Shown in pieces: positions 1-8,242 of a DNA stretch of 64,000 bases. The notes below the pieces were generated by a model. That model did not search any database. It had not been told where the DNA came from and worked only from the letters and a program-made list of their open reading frames with translations. Source of the DNA: Nonomuraea polychroma. GTDB taxonomy: Bacteria; Actinomycetota; Actinomycetes; Streptosporangiales; Streptosporangiaceae. The stretch's first letter is position 1. Each line of letters begins with the position of its first letter. A program made the position numbers and the translations under genes. The DNA lies in assembly GCF_004011505.1 (NCBI RefSeq), contig NZ_SAUN01000001.1, forward strand, positions 9,885,501-9,949,500. The letters are read 5' to 3'.

Positions 1-455
1 CCGAGGCAGGGTTCAAGCACACCAGGTTCGCCATCTACGTGTGGCGAGCCGACCGAGCAGGAGGTGACACCAAGACCCGCAAGTCACGTCGCACGCTGGA
101 ACTGGCCGAGCTCGCCGCTGAGGCACTCCGGCAACACCACACGCGCCAGGCCGCCCACAAGCTCAAGGCGGGTGAGGCATGACAAGATCACAACCTGGTG
201 TTCTGCACGAACGTCGGCACCCCGCTCGACGCGGCGAACGTTCGACGGGCGTTCCGGCAGATCACGAAGAACGCAGGCATCGGAACCGACCGGACACCTC
301 GCGAACTGCGTCACTCGTTCGTCTCGATCATGAGTGACCAGGGCGTACCCATCGAGACCATCGCCGATCTCGTCGGGCACGCGGGCACCAGCGTCACGGA
401 AGCGGTCTACCGGCACCAGCTCAAGCCGGTGATCACCAAGGGCGCCACACCATGA
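1..455 (+). pseudogene. Tyrosine recombinase (integrase), C-terminal part, nonsense-mutated
   Basis: The frame beginning at base 3 reads as the C-terminal part of an actinomycete phage/AICE-type tyrosine integrase. It is interrupted by TGA at 180-182 and then continues in the same frame to the stop at 453-455. The segment before the stop ends ...KAGEA and the segment after it begins QDHNLVFC. Integrases of this group usually have a Trp at this junction (GEAW-QDH), so a TGG to TGA change is the simplest explanation. The catalytic C-terminal motifs remain: the Arg of ELRHSF, the His of LVGHAG and the nucleophile Tyr of AVYRHQ. The 5' part lies outside the window. The gene points at tRNA-Pro 135 bases downstream, the layout of int-attP in pSAM2-type elements. 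Function is probably lost unless a downstream start yields a fragment. Confidence 0.85.
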
Positions 456-498
456 ACACAATCTTCGGCGACAAGCCGACGGGTTGAGTCCGAGTGAG

Positions 499-519
499 TT
501 GGCTCCCCGATTGGCTCCC
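499..519 (+). repeat. Two direct repeats of TTGGCTCCC between integrase and tRNA
   Basis: TTGGCTCCC occurs at 499-507 and again at 511-519, 12 bp apart, about one helical turn. Short direct repeats between an int stop codon and the attachment core are typical of arm-type integrase binding sites. That role is inferred from position only. Confidence 0.5.
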
Positions 520-589
520 ATCGACTTCCAGAAACGGAAAAGGGCCCGACCCGCTTAGCAGATCAAGCCCTCTACCCGGTCAAACGGCG

Positions 590-663
590 TCGGGGTGGCG
601 GGATTTGAACCCACGACCTCTTCGTCCCGAACGAAGCGCGCTGCCAAGCTGCGCTACACCCCG
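590..663 (-). tRNA. tRNA-Pro (anticodon CGG)
   Basis: The minus strand folds as a 74-nt tRNA. The acceptor stem is CGGGGTG (663-657) with CACCCCG (597-591), discriminator A at 590. The anticodon stem is CTTCG/CGAAG around loop TTCGGGA, and the T-loop is GTTCAAATC. The anticodon CGG reads CCG codons, which are abundant in this DNA. No 3' CCA is encoded. The 3' half faces the integrase remnant, the usual target of tRNA-integrating elements, so the attachment core probably lies in the 590-640 part. Confidence 0.95.
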
Positions 664-728
664 GCGCACGCCGGTCTTGCGCGTGCTTGGAAAAGTCTAG
701 CGGACTCTCAAGGTGCTTGTGACCGCCT

Positions 729-1622
729 TTATCTCCGGGGCACGAGGGTGAGGAGGGAGGCCTCGGGGAAGCAGGCGAAGCGGGCAGGGGCGTAAGGAGA
801 GGTGCCGAGGCCGGCGGACACGTGGAGCCAGGCTGTGTCGTGGCGGCTCAGGCCCTTCACCCGGGCCCGGTCTATGCCGCAGTTGGTCACCAGGGCGCCG
901 TAGAAGGGGATGCAGAGCTGGCCGCCGTGAGTGTGGCCGGCCAGGAGGAACTGGTAGCCGTCGGCGGCGAAGAGGCTCATGTTGCGGGGCTCCGGCGAGT
1001 GCATGACGCCCAGGCGGAGGTCGGCGTCCGCAGGGGCGGGACCGGCCACCAGGTCGTAGCGGTCGCGGGAGATGTGGGAGTCGTGGATGCCGGCCACTGC
1101 CACGTCCAGGTCGGCCACCTTGATGCGGGCCGTGGTGTTGTTCATGTCCAGCCAGCCCTCGGCTGCCATGCCTGCCCCCAGCTCTTCCCAGGGCAGGTTG
1201 GGCACGTGCTGGCGGCGTTCGTTCCTGGAGGTGCGCCACAGGTAGCGGGCCGGATTTTTCGGCTGCGGGGCGTACAGGTCGTTGGAGCCGTAGACGAACA
1301 GGCCCGGGCGCGACAGCAGGGGCTCCAGGGCGTGCAGGAGTGAGGGCACGGCGTCCGGGTGTGCGATCGAGTCGCCGGTGTTGACCACCAGGTCCGGCTT
1401 GAGCGCGCCGAGCGAGCGAACCCAGTTGATGAGCATCGTACGGCGTGGCGTCAGATGCAGGTCCGACAGGTGGAGGATGCGCACAGGACGCTGGCCGCGC
1501 TCCAGCACGGGCACGTCGAAGCGGCGCAGCCGGAACCAGTTGCGCTCGACCACGGAGGCGTAACCCAGCCCGGCCAGGCCGAGACCGAGCATGGACAGAG
1601 GTACTGCGACGGCTTTCCTCAC
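729..1622 (-). CDS. Metallophosphoesterase
   Basis: A calcineurin-like phosphoesterase of about 297 residues starting at GTG 1622. A single N-terminal hydrophobic segment (AVPLSMLGLGLAGLGY) suggests a membrane anchor. Metal-binding motifs follow in order: the Asp and His of LHLSDLHL near residue 50, NTGDS, the GSND motif, and a C-terminal GHTHGG. The substrate cannot be told from sequence; relatives are annotated as YkuE-like phosphohydrolases. The frame stays open upstream to 1772, but that extension would overlap the oppositely oriented YqeY gene and looks unlike the family. The GTG start has only a weak ribosome site. Confidence 0.85.
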   Translation of the reverse strand: MRKAVAVPLSMLGLGLAGLGYASVVERNWFRLRRFDVPVLERGQRPVRILHLSDLHLTPRRTMLINWVRSLGALKPDLVVNTGDSIAHPDAVPSLLHALEPLLSRPGLFVYGSNDLYAPQPKNPARYLWRTSRNERRQHVPNLPWEELGAGMAAEGWLDMNNTTARIKVADLDVAVAGIHDSHISRDRYDLVAGPAPADADLRLGVMHSPEPRNMSLFAADGYQFLLAGHTHGGQLCIPFYGALVTNCGIDRARVKGLSRHDTAWLHVSAGLGTSPYAPARFACFPEASLLTLVPRR

Positions 1623-1681
1623 CCACCCATGATGCCCGACAACCGGCGCGAGGTGTTGGCGCAGGCGGCAAGATGGACCGC

Positions 1682-2140
1682 ATGAGCGCATTGAAAGACA
1701 AGCTGAAGGCCGATCTGACGGCCTCGCTGAAGAGCCGGGACGAGGTACGTCTCCGGACGATTCGCATGGCACTGGCCGCGGTGAACGTCGAGGAGGTCGC
1801 TGGCAAGGAGGCCAGGGAGCTGTCCGACGACGAGATCATCAAGGTGCTGACCAAGGAGGCCAAGAAGCGGCGGGAGGCGGCGGAGGCGTTCAGCAACGCC
1901 GGGCGCGCCGAGCAGGCCCAGGCGGAGCTGGACGAGCAGGCGGTGCTGGAGGAATACCTGCCGGCGCAGCTGTCCGACGAGGAGCTGGTTCAGCTCGTGG
2001 ACGCCGCCATCGCCGAGGTCGGCGCCTCCGGGCCGCAGGCCATGGGGCAGGTCATGAAGGCGGTCAATCCGAAGGTCGCGGGCCGGGCTGAGGGGGGTCG
2101 GGTGGCCGCCACCGTCCGGGCCCGCCTGGCCGCCGGCTGA
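1682..2140 (+). CDS. GatB/YqeY domain protein
   Basis: A 152-residue protein starting MSALKDKLKADL, with the family pattern RDEVRLRTIRMALAAV, a conserved KEAKKRREAAEAF segment, LPAQLSDEEL and a C-terminal MKAVNPKVAGRAEGG. YqeY proteins resemble the tail domain of the GatB subunit of tRNA amidotransferases; a stand-alone function is not established. An upstream in-frame ATG at 1673 is possible. The gene is divergent from the phosphoesterase with only about 60 bases between starts, so the two probably share a promoter region. Confidence 0.9.
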   Translation: MSALKDKLKADLTASLKSRDEVRLRTIRMALAAVNVEEVAGKEARELSDDEIIKVLTKEAKKRREAAEAFSNAGRAEQAQAELDEQAVLEEYLPAQLSDEELVQLVDAAIAEVGASGPQAMGQVMKAVNPKVAGRAEGGRVAATVRARLAAG

Positions 2141-2507
2141 CGGTCCCACCTGCCTGCCTTTCCCGTCGGCTGACAGCCTCACCCGCCGGCCCCTCCCTGC
2201 TGGCGCTCGTCCTACCCAGCACGCTTCGGTGCAGGTCCCTCGGCAGGGGGCCGAGAGTAGAGGTGCGGGAAGCGGCGGCGACGGCGATCGCGATGAGGTG
2301 CGGGAAGCGGCGGCGGCGATCAAACGGACGGACGGCGGTCAGACGACGGTGTCGGAGGCCCGTGGCTGGGCTTGCCGCCCGTGGTGGCCCTCGTGCGGGC
2401 CTGTAGTGACCTCGTACGGGCCCGCGGCGTCGATCACCTCCTGCGGCGTGGCGACCCTCGTACGGGCCCGCGGCGACTCTTGCGCGGGCCCGTGGTGGGT
2501 GGCCGGA
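2141..2507. repeat. Intergenic 367 bases with degenerate short repeats
   Basis: No convincing gene. A GAGGTGCGGGAAGCGGCGGC segment occurs twice (about 2260 and 2295). Four imperfect copies of a CTCGTACGGGCCCGCGG-like unit lie between about 2385 and 2500. The region separates the convergent YqeY and penicillin-binding protein genes. No clear hairpin terminator was seen. Confidence 0.45.
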
Positions 2508-4781
2508 TCAGTCGCCGGGGGAGATAACCGGGCCGGCGTCGCCGCGGCCGTTGCCGCCCGGGCCGTCGCCGTTGCCCGGGCCGCCGCGGTCACCAGGCGG
2601 CCCGTCGCCGTTGTCCGGCGGGTCGAAGATGTCGAACGGGTCCCCGTCTCCGGGCCCCTCCTCGTCCTTCTTCTCCTTCTTGGGCTTGGGCGCGCAGTGC
2701 TCCGTGCACCCGCCGAACCGCGACCGGTCCACCGCCGTGAACTCGACCGCCTCGATTCCCTTCAAGGCCGCGATCATGGAGTCCTTCCAGATCCGCCCTG
2801 AGATCGTGGCGCCGAAGACCTGCGGGTAGTACGTCCCGCCGATCGTGATGCTCGTCAGCCTGTGGCCGGCCGCGCCGCGCGGGTCGCCCAGGCTGACCGC
2901 GGAGGCGAGGTTCGGCGTGTAGCCGGCGAACCAGGCCGACATGTAGTCGTCAGTGGTCCCGGTCTTACCGGCCGCGTCCCGCCCGATGCCGCCGACCCCT
3001 TGCATCGTGCCCTTGGTGAAGACCCCGGACAGGATGCCGTTGACCGCGTCGGCGACCTCCTCCTCCAGGACCTGCGAGCACTTGGGCTTGTACTGCTTGG
3101 CCTTGCCGTTCCTGTCCTTGATCTCGGTGATGGCCAGCGGCTTGCAGTATTTGCCGCGGGAGGCGAACACCGCGTAGGAGTTGGCGATCGTGATCGGGTC
3201 GACCTCGTTGACCCCCAGCGTGAACGTCTCCACCTCCGACAGCTTCTGCCCGTCGGCCCGCTTGACCCCGAGCTTCTTGGCCATCTTGACCACGCTGCAG
3301 AGCCCGACCCTCTCCTGCAGCTTCACGAAGAAGGTGTTGACCGAGCCCCAGGTGCCGCTCTCCAGGGTCTTGAAGCCGGCGCTGCTCTCGCTGGAGTTGC
3401 GCACGGTGTGCGACGGGTCGCCGACGTTCTGGCCCTTGCAGTTCTTGAACGCGCTGTAGCCGTTGGCCTTGTAGCCCGCTGGGGAGGGGAAGCCGTCGCC
3501 GTACTTCATGCCCTCCTCGAGCGCCGTGGCCAGCGTGTAGACCTTCGCGGTCGAGCCTTGCTGGAAGCCCGTGCCGCCACCGTGTGCCGCGTCGGCCACA
3601 ATGTTGTAGCTCATCTCGTTCTTCTTCTTGCTCCCGCCGAACGTCCGCGAGGCGGCCATCGCCTTGATCTCGCCGGTGCCGGGGACGACCATGGCCTGCG
3701 AGGCCACGGGCTTGTCCTTGCGGGAGACGTACTTCTTGATGGCCTTGTCCGCGGCCGCCTGCATCTTGGGGTCGATCGTGGTCTTGATCGTCAGACCGCC
3801 CCGCTGGAGCAGCTTCCTGCGCTCGTCCGGGTTCTTGCCGAACTCCTCGTTGTTGAGGATCTCGTACTGGACGTAGAGGCAGAAGTAGGGATATTTGCTG
3901 GCTTCGCAGCCGCCGGGGAACTCGACGTCCTTGTAGCCCAGCTTCTTCGCCCTGGCCTCGGCGGCCTCCTGCGGCGTGATCATCTTGAGCTCGAGCATCC
4001 GGTCGAGGACGGTGTTGCGCCGGTCCAGCAGGCGCTGCCGCGACTCGGGGCCGACGTTGGGGTCGGTCCTCGCGGGGTTCTGTACGGCGCCGGCCAGCGT
4101 GGCGGCCTCGACGAGGGTGAGCTCGGAGGCGGGCTTGTCGAAGAAGCGCTTGGCCGCGGCCTGGATGCCGTGGGCGCCGGCGCCGAAGTAGGCGATGTTC
4201 AGATATTTCTCGAGGATCTGGTCCTTGGTGTATTTCTTTTCGATCGCCATTGCGTAGCGCAGCTCGGCCAGCTTGCGGGAGACCGTGGGGGCGATGGCCG
4301 CCGCCTGCTCCTCCGGCGTCTCGGCCTTGTTGACCAGCACCTGTTTGACGTACTGCTGGGTGATCGACGAGCCGCCCTGCGTCACGCCGCCCTGCGTCAA
4401 ATTCTTGACGAGCGCTCTGGCCGTTCCTTCCACATCGATCGGCCCGTGCTGGTAGAAACGGAAGTCCTCGATCGCGATCAGGGCCGTCCGCATGATCGGG
4501 GCGACCTTGTCGAGCGACACGGACTGGCGGTTCTCGTAGTAGAAGCGCCCGATCTCCTTGCCGTTGGAGTCCTGCAGGATCGTGCGCTCGGGAAGAGGAG
4601 GCTCGTCGAGCTCTTCGGGCTTGAGGTCCAGGGCCTCGACCGCGCTCTTCGCCGACACTCCTGCGCCGCCGACCGCAGGCAGGGCCACGGCGGCCGCGAG
4701 CACCCCCGCGGCCGTCCCCGCGATGATCAGACGCAGGAGGGCCAAGACGGGGTTGGAGCGATCTTTGCGCTGCGCTTGCAC
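2508..4781 (-). CDS. Class A penicillin-binding protein (transglycosylase/transpeptidase)
   Basis: A bifunctional peptidoglycan synthase of about 757 residues from GTG 4781. Numbering from that start there is a short cytoplasmic N-terminus, one membrane segment (about 12-38), a glycosyltransferase domain with catalytic Glu105 in IEDFRFYQHG and QGGSSITQQY near 135-144, then a transpeptidase domain with the SxxK box STAK (410-413), an SVN motif and a KTGT box. The C-terminus is a Pro/Gly/Asp-rich tail. The frame is open to ATG 4862, but the extra 27 residues look unconserved and neither start has a strong ribosome site. Adjacent wblA matches the ponA2-whiB4 arrangement of mycobacteria. The tail may be a disordered linker. 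Confidence 0.93.
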   Translation of the reverse strand: MQAQRKDRSNPVLALLRLIIAGTAAGVLAAAVALPAVGGAGVSAKSAVEALDLKPEELDEPPLPERTILQDSNGKEIGRFYYENRQSVSLDKVAPIMRTALIAIEDFRFYQHGPIDVEGTARALVKNLTQGGVTQGGSSITQQYVKQVLVNKAETPEEQAAAIAPTVSRKLAELRYAMAIEKKYTKDQILEKYLNIAYFGAGAHGIQAAAKRFFDKPASELTLVEAATLAGAVQNPARTDPNVGPESRQRLLDRRNTVLDRMLELKMITPQEAAEARAKKLGYKDVEFPGGCEASKYPYFCLYVQYEILNNEEFGKNPDERRKLLQRGGLTIKTTIDPKMQAAADKAIKKYVSRKDKPVASQAMVVPGTGEIKAMAASRTFGGSKKKNEMSYNIVADAAHGGGTGFQQGSTAKVYTLATALEEGMKYGDGFPSPAGYKANGYSAFKNCKGQNVGDPSHTVRNSSESSAGFKTLESGTWGSVNTFFVKLQERVGLCSVVKMAKKLGVKRADGQKLSEVETFTLGVNEVDPITIANSYAVFASRGKYCKPLAITEIKDRNGKAKQYKPKCSQVLEEEVADAVNGILSGVFTKGTMQGVGGIGRDAAGKTGTTDDYMSAWFAGYTPNLASAVSLGDPRGAAGHRLTSITIGGTYYPQVFGATISGRIWKDSMIAALKGIEAVEFTAVDRSRFGGCTEHCAPKPKKEKKDEEGPGDGDPFDIFDPPDNGDGPPGDRGGPGNGDGPGGNGRGDAGPVISPGD

Positions 4782-4912
4782 GCTACCAAGAGTACGTGGA
4801 AAGCCTGACGTTTTCGGTATCCGGGGCCCATTTCGCCTTGACTGGCGGGGGTGACTAGTCATTCCCGGTCAAGATGGCCGCGAGAATTTGGTCCTCTGGG
4901 GTCTGTCGGCCC

Positions 4913-4934
4913 GAACGTCTCGTTGCGTACGTTC
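4913..4934. promoter_or_regulatory. Inverted repeat in the PBP-wblA divergent promoter region
   Basis: GAACGT (4913-4918) and ACGTTC (4929-4934) form a perfect inverted repeat with a 10-base spacer. It lies about 90 bases upstream of wblA and 130 bases upstream of the PBP start. A binding site for a shared regulator is plausible, but no matching known consensus was recognised. Confidence 0.3.
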
Positions 4935-5023
4935 TCCTCTGCGGCAACTGAATACGGAGGCTCGGCGCCCGCGCCCGTCGGCCCCAAATGACGACTGACC
5001 ACCTAAGGGGAGTGGGGTCGAAA

Positions 5024-5320
5024 ATGTGGATCACGGATTGGACCTCCCGTGCCGCCTGTAAAGGTGCGGATCCGGATGCCCTGTTCGTGCAGGGCGCCGC
5101 GCAGAACAGGGCGAAGCTCATCTGCCGGGGTTGCCCGGTCCGTACTGAGTGCCTCGCCGATGCGCTGGACAACCGCATCGAGTTCGGGGTGTGGGGCGGT
5201 ATGACCGAACGGGAACGTCGCGCGCTGCTGCGAAGGCGGCCCGACGTGGACTCGTGGCGAGAGCTGCTCGAGTCGGCGAAGGAAGAGTACGAGCGAACCA
5301 ATGAGCTGATCGCGGGCTGA
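5024..5320 (+). CDS. wblA: WhiB-family regulator, WblA/WhiB4 type
   Basis: A 98-residue Wbl protein. The four iron-sulfur cysteines are in RAACKG, LICRGC and TEC, followed by the GVWGG turn and the basic ERERRALLRRR tail. ATG 5024 is preferred because AAGGGGAG lies about 12 bases upstream and the protein then begins MWITDW, like WblA. An upstream ATG at 4988 is in frame but lacks a site. The neighbours (penicillin-binding protein on one side, two ArsA ATPases on the other) are those of Streptomyces wblA and mycobacterial whiB4. Known members sense redox signals and repress antibiotic or sporulation programmes. Orthology here is inferred from motif and context. Confidence 0.93.
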   Translation: MWITDWTSRAACKGADPDALFVQGAAQNRAKLICRGCPVRTECLADALDNRIEFGVWGGMTERERRALLRRRPDVDSWRELLESAKEEYERTNELIAG

Positions 5321-5339
5321 TCCAAGCCCGGCGAGCCGT

Positions 5340-5368
5340 GTACGGCCGGCGCCGTCCGCCGGCCGTAC
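5340..5368. terminator. Bidirectional hairpin between wblA and ArsA genes
   Basis: A perfect 12-bp stem, GTACGGCCGGCG (5340-5351) with CGCCGGCCGTAC (5357-5368) and a 5-base loop, sits in the 61-base gap between two converging genes. It is followed by TTCT on the plus strand. It probably ends both transcripts. Confidence 0.8.
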
Positions 5369-5381
5369 TTCTATGAGATTT

Positions 5382-6509
5382 CTACGTGCTCGCCAGCAGC
5401 TCGCCGATCTGCCGCAATCCGGCAAGATCGTGAACGTCCTCGGACATGGCGCGGACCTGCGCCACGGGCACCGTGGGGTGGGCCGAGACGAAGTGTTCCC
5501 GCTCGCGGCTCTCGCGGGCGGTGAGCTGCATCCGACCGGCGTGCAGCCGCAGCACGGCGGCGGTCAGCTCGTGTTCGCCCCGGGACTCCAGGTCCTCGGC
5601 CGCGGCGGCGCTACGGGCCGCTGAGAGCGCGACGGCGGGGGACATGTGCACCCGGTTGACCACCAGGCCGGCCAGGGGCATACGTTCCTCGGCGAGCCGT
5701 TCGACGAAGTAGGACGCCTCGCGCATCGCGTCGCGCTCCGGCGCGGCCACCACGAGGAAGGCCGTGCCGGGGGCCTGCAGCAGCCGGTACGTCATGTCCG
5801 CACGCTGCCTGAACCCGCCGAACACGGCGTCGAGCGCGGACACGAACGTCTGCAGATCCTTGATCACCTGCGCGCCGAGCAGTTTGGTCATGGCCCCGGC
5901 CATCAGCCCGAACCCGGCGTTGAGCAGCCGGAACGCGCTGCGCCCCCCGGCCTTGGCCGGTGCGGTCAGCAGCCGGATGAACCGGCCGTCCAGGAACCGC
6001 CCGAGCCGCTCGGGAGCATCGAGGAAGTCGAGCGCCGAGCGTGACGGCGGCGTGTCCACGATGATCAGGTCCCACTCGTCGGAGCGGCGCAGCTGGCCCA
6101 GCTTCTCCATGGCCATGTACTCCTGCGTGCCCGAGAAGCTGGAGGAGAGCGACTGGTAGAAAGGGTTCGACAGGATCTGGCGGGCCCGCTCGGGATCGGC
6201 GTGCGCCTCGATGATCTCGTCGAACGTACGCTTCATGTCGAGCATCATGGCGTAGAGCTGGCCGTCGCCATCTGGGGAGCTGATCAGCCGCGGAGTGTTG
6301 TCCAGCTCGGTGAGCCCCATCGACTGGGCCAGCCGCCGGGCCGGGTCAACGGTCAGCACGACCGCGCACCTGCCGCGCTCGGCCGCACGCAGCCCGAGCG
6401 CCGCCGCGGTGGTGGTCTTGCCCACGCCGCCGGCGCCGCAGCAGACGATGATCCTGGTGCCCTGGTCGTCGAGGATCGCGTCGATGTCCAGTCGGGCGGG
6501 CTTCTTCAC
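5382..6509 (-). CDS. ArsA/Get3-family ATPase (second of pair)
   Basis: A 375-residue soluble ATPase. The Walker A is GAGGVGKTT near residues 25-33, without the leading signature lysine of deviant P-loops; DTPPSRSALDFLDAP is the switch region. No arsenite efflux pump is encoded nearby, and the pair corresponds by context to mycobacterial Rv3679/Rv3680. The GTG start at 6509 overlaps the stop of the upstream ATPase by 4 bases (GTGA), so the two are translationally coupled and probably form a heteromeric complex. Client is unknown. Confidence 0.88.
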   Translation of the reverse strand: MKKPARLDIDAILDDQGTRIIVCCGAGGVGKTTTAAALGLRAAERGRCAVVLTVDPARRLAQSMGLTELDNTPRLISSPDGDGQLYAMMLDMKRTFDEIIEAHADPERARQILSNPFYQSLSSSFSGTQEYMAMEKLGQLRRSDEWDLIIVDTPPSRSALDFLDAPERLGRFLDGRFIRLLTAPAKAGGRSAFRLLNAGFGLMAGAMTKLLGAQVIKDLQTFVSALDAVFGGFRQRADMTYRLLQAPGTAFLVVAAPERDAMREASYFVERLAEERMPLAGLVVNRVHMSPAVALSAARSAAAAEDLESRGEHELTAAVLRLHAGRMQLTARESREREHFVSAHPTVPVAQVRAMSEDVHDLAGLRQIGELLAST

Positions 6510-7507
6510 GCTGCTCCCTGGGTGCGGATGCTCTCTGCCAGCTCGTACAGTCCTGCCAGGTCCACGCCGTCGGCCAGCAGCGGCAGCTCGTACCTCTTCA
6601 GGCCGGCCTCGGCCAGCGACTCGCGCTCGGCCTCTTCCAGTTGGGTACGGCGGGCGTGCTCGGCCACCTCGTCGGCGAGCGCCTCGGCCAGCGTCGTGGC
6701 CTCCGCGCCGTCGGCCAGCCCTGCCGCCTTGAGCCCGAGCACGAGCTCCCCGACGTCGAACCGGCCCTTGACAGCCGTGTCAAGAGCCGACTGGGGGAGC
6801 AGTGATTCGCGGACCATGTTGACGAAGATCCCGCCGGCGGGCAGCCCGGCCGCACGCAATTCCGCGATGCCGTCGAGTGTCTCCTGAACGGGCATCTCCT
6901 CCAGCAGCGTCACGAAATGCACCGCCGTCTCAGGAGATTTCACGACACCGCTGACGAGGTCCGAGTGGTTCTTGATCGGCCCCACCTTGGCCAGCCCGGC
7001 GACCTCCTTGGTGACGTTCAGGAAGCGCGTGATGCGGCCGGTGGGCGGCGCGTCCAGCACGACCGCGTCGTAGACCCGGCGGCCGTTCTTGGCCCGCCTG
7101 CGGACCGCCTCCGTGGTCTTGCCGGTGACCAGCACGTCGCGGAAGCCCGGCGCCACGGTGGTGGCGAAGTCGACGACGCCCATCTTGGTCAGCGCCCGGC
7201 CGGCCCTGCGCATCCCGTAGAACATCTCCATGTATTCGAGCATGGCCTCTTCGGGGTCGATCGCCAGCGCGTACACGTCGCCGCCGGACGGCGCGACGGC
7301 GATCCTGCGCTCCTCGTAAGGCAGCGGCGGCAGGTCGAAGATCTGTGCGATGCCCTGCCTGCCCTCCACCTCCACCAGGAGCACCTTGCGCCCGCCCGAG
7401 GCCAGTGCCAAGGCGAGGCCGGCGGCGACGGTCGTCTTGCCCGTGCCGCCCTTTCCAGTGACGACGTGGAGCCGTACGCCGGCCCAGTCCGTGTCCGGAG
7501 AGTCCAC
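6506..7507 (-). CDS. ArsA/Get3-family ATPase (first of pair)
   Basis: A 333-residue partner of the downstream ATPase. This copy has the full deviant Walker A with signature lysine (GKGGTGKTT near residue 18) and DAPPTGRITRFLNV as the switch region. The two proteins therefore have unequal nucleotide sites. The GTG start at 7507 leaves only 77 bases to the divergent DUF4177 gene. In mycobacteria the homologous pair has been linked to stress tolerance; a role in membrane-protein delivery is only an analogy to Get3. Confidence 0.88.
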   Translation of the reverse strand: MDSPDTDWAGVRLHVVTGKGGTGKTTVAAGLALALASGGRKVLLVEVEGRQGIAQIFDLPPLPYEERRIAVAPSGGDVYALAIDPEEAMLEYMEMFYGMRRAGRALTKMGVVDFATTVAPGFRDVLVTGKTTEAVRRRAKNGRRVYDAVVLDAPPTGRITRFLNVTKEVAGLAKVGPIKNHSDLVSGVVKSPETAVHFVTLLEEMPVQETLDGIAELRAAGLPAGGIFVNMVRESLLPQSALDTAVKGRFDVGELVLGLKAAGLADGAEATTLAEALADEVAEHARRTQLEEAERESLAEAGLKRYELPLLADGVDLAGLYELAESIRTQGAA

Positions 7508-7584
7508 GTTTCGAGGCTACCGAACGGTCACTTGTCGAAAGCCGGTGACCACCCTTTGAGATTGCTCACACTAATGTGACCGTC

Positions 7585-7740
7585 ATGAAGAAATGGGAGT
7601 ACCTCACAGCCCCGGTGCTGATCCACAACACGAAGATGATCCTCGACAACTTCGGGTCGGACGGCTGGGAGCTGGTCCAGATCCTGCAGGGCGCCTCGCC
7701 CGAGCAGCTGGTCGCCTACTTCAAGCGGGAGAAGCAGTGA
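7585..7740 (+). CDS. DUF4177 small protein
   Basis: A 51-residue protein starting MKKWEYLTAPVL, containing GWELVQ and ending YFKREKQ, the pattern of DUF4177. The stop overlaps the GTG of the RidA gene (GTGA at 7737-7740), so the two are coupled. The same small gene precedes a RidA homologue in mycobacteria as recalled. Function is unknown. Confidence 0.88.
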   Translation: MKKWEYLTAPVLIHNTKMILDNFGSDGWELVQILQGASPEQLVAYFKREKQ

Positions 7741-8195
7741 CGCCCGAGGAGCGCCTCGAGGCGCTCGGCCTGACGCTGCCCGAGGTGCCGAAGCCGGTGG
7801 CGGCCTACGTGCCGGCCGTACGCACGGGCGACCTCGTCTACACCTCCGGCCAGGTGCCCCTGGTCGACGGCAAGCCCGCCAGGACCGGCAAGCTGGGTGC
7901 GGAGCTGACCACCGAGGAAGGCGCCGAGATGGCCCGTATCTGCGGGCTCAACGTCCTCGCCGCGCTCAAGTCGGAGGTCGGCGATCTGGGGCGCATCAGG
8001 CGCATCGTCAAGGTCGTCGTGTTCGTGGCCAGCGATCCGGCGTTCAGTGAGCAGCCGAAGGTCGGCAACGGCGCGAGCGAGTTGTTCGCCGAGGTGTTCG
8101 GGGAGGCGGGCAAGCACGCGCGTAGCGCGGTGGGTGTGTCCGCGCTGCCGCTCGACGTGCCCGTGGAGGTGGAGGTGATCGCCGAAGTCGCCTGA
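7737..8195 (+). CDS. RidA family protein
   Basis: A 152-residue protein from GTG 7737, beginning TPEERLEALGLTLPEV. Family hallmarks are LVYTSGQVPLVDG near the N-terminus and VSALPLDVPVEVEVIAEV at the end. RidA proteins deaminate reactive enamines or imines formed by PLP enzymes. This longer, Ser-rich subgroup may lack that activity. It overlaps DUF4177 by 4 bases and is followed after 47 bases by the NUDIX gene, suggesting one operon of four genes (7585-9834). Confidence 0.9.
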   Translation: MTPEERLEALGLTLPEVPKPVAAYVPAVRTGDLVYTSGQVPLVDGKPARTGKLGAELTTEEGAEMARICGLNVLAALKSEVGDLGRIRRIVKVVVFVASDPAFSEQPKVGNGASELFAEVFGEAGKHARSAVGVSALPLDVPVEVEVIAEVA

Positions 8196-8242
8196 GCGGG
8201 GATATGTCACCATGACCGAGTGATGTTCTAGAAGGAGGTCAT

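Noticed and set aside
2862-4808. A 648-codon open frame antisense to the penicillin-binding protein gene
   Set aside because: Shadow frame caused by high GC at third positions; the minus strand encodes a complete enzyme with all motifs.
5382-7507. Arsenic resistance operon
   Set aside because: The ArsA-like pair lacks any arsB, arsC or arsR neighbour and sits in a conserved housekeeping context.
7566-7579. Crp site TCACA-N4-TGTGA before the DUF4177 gene
   Set aside because: The half-sites are in the opposite order and spacing to the Crp consensus TGTGA-N6-TCACA.
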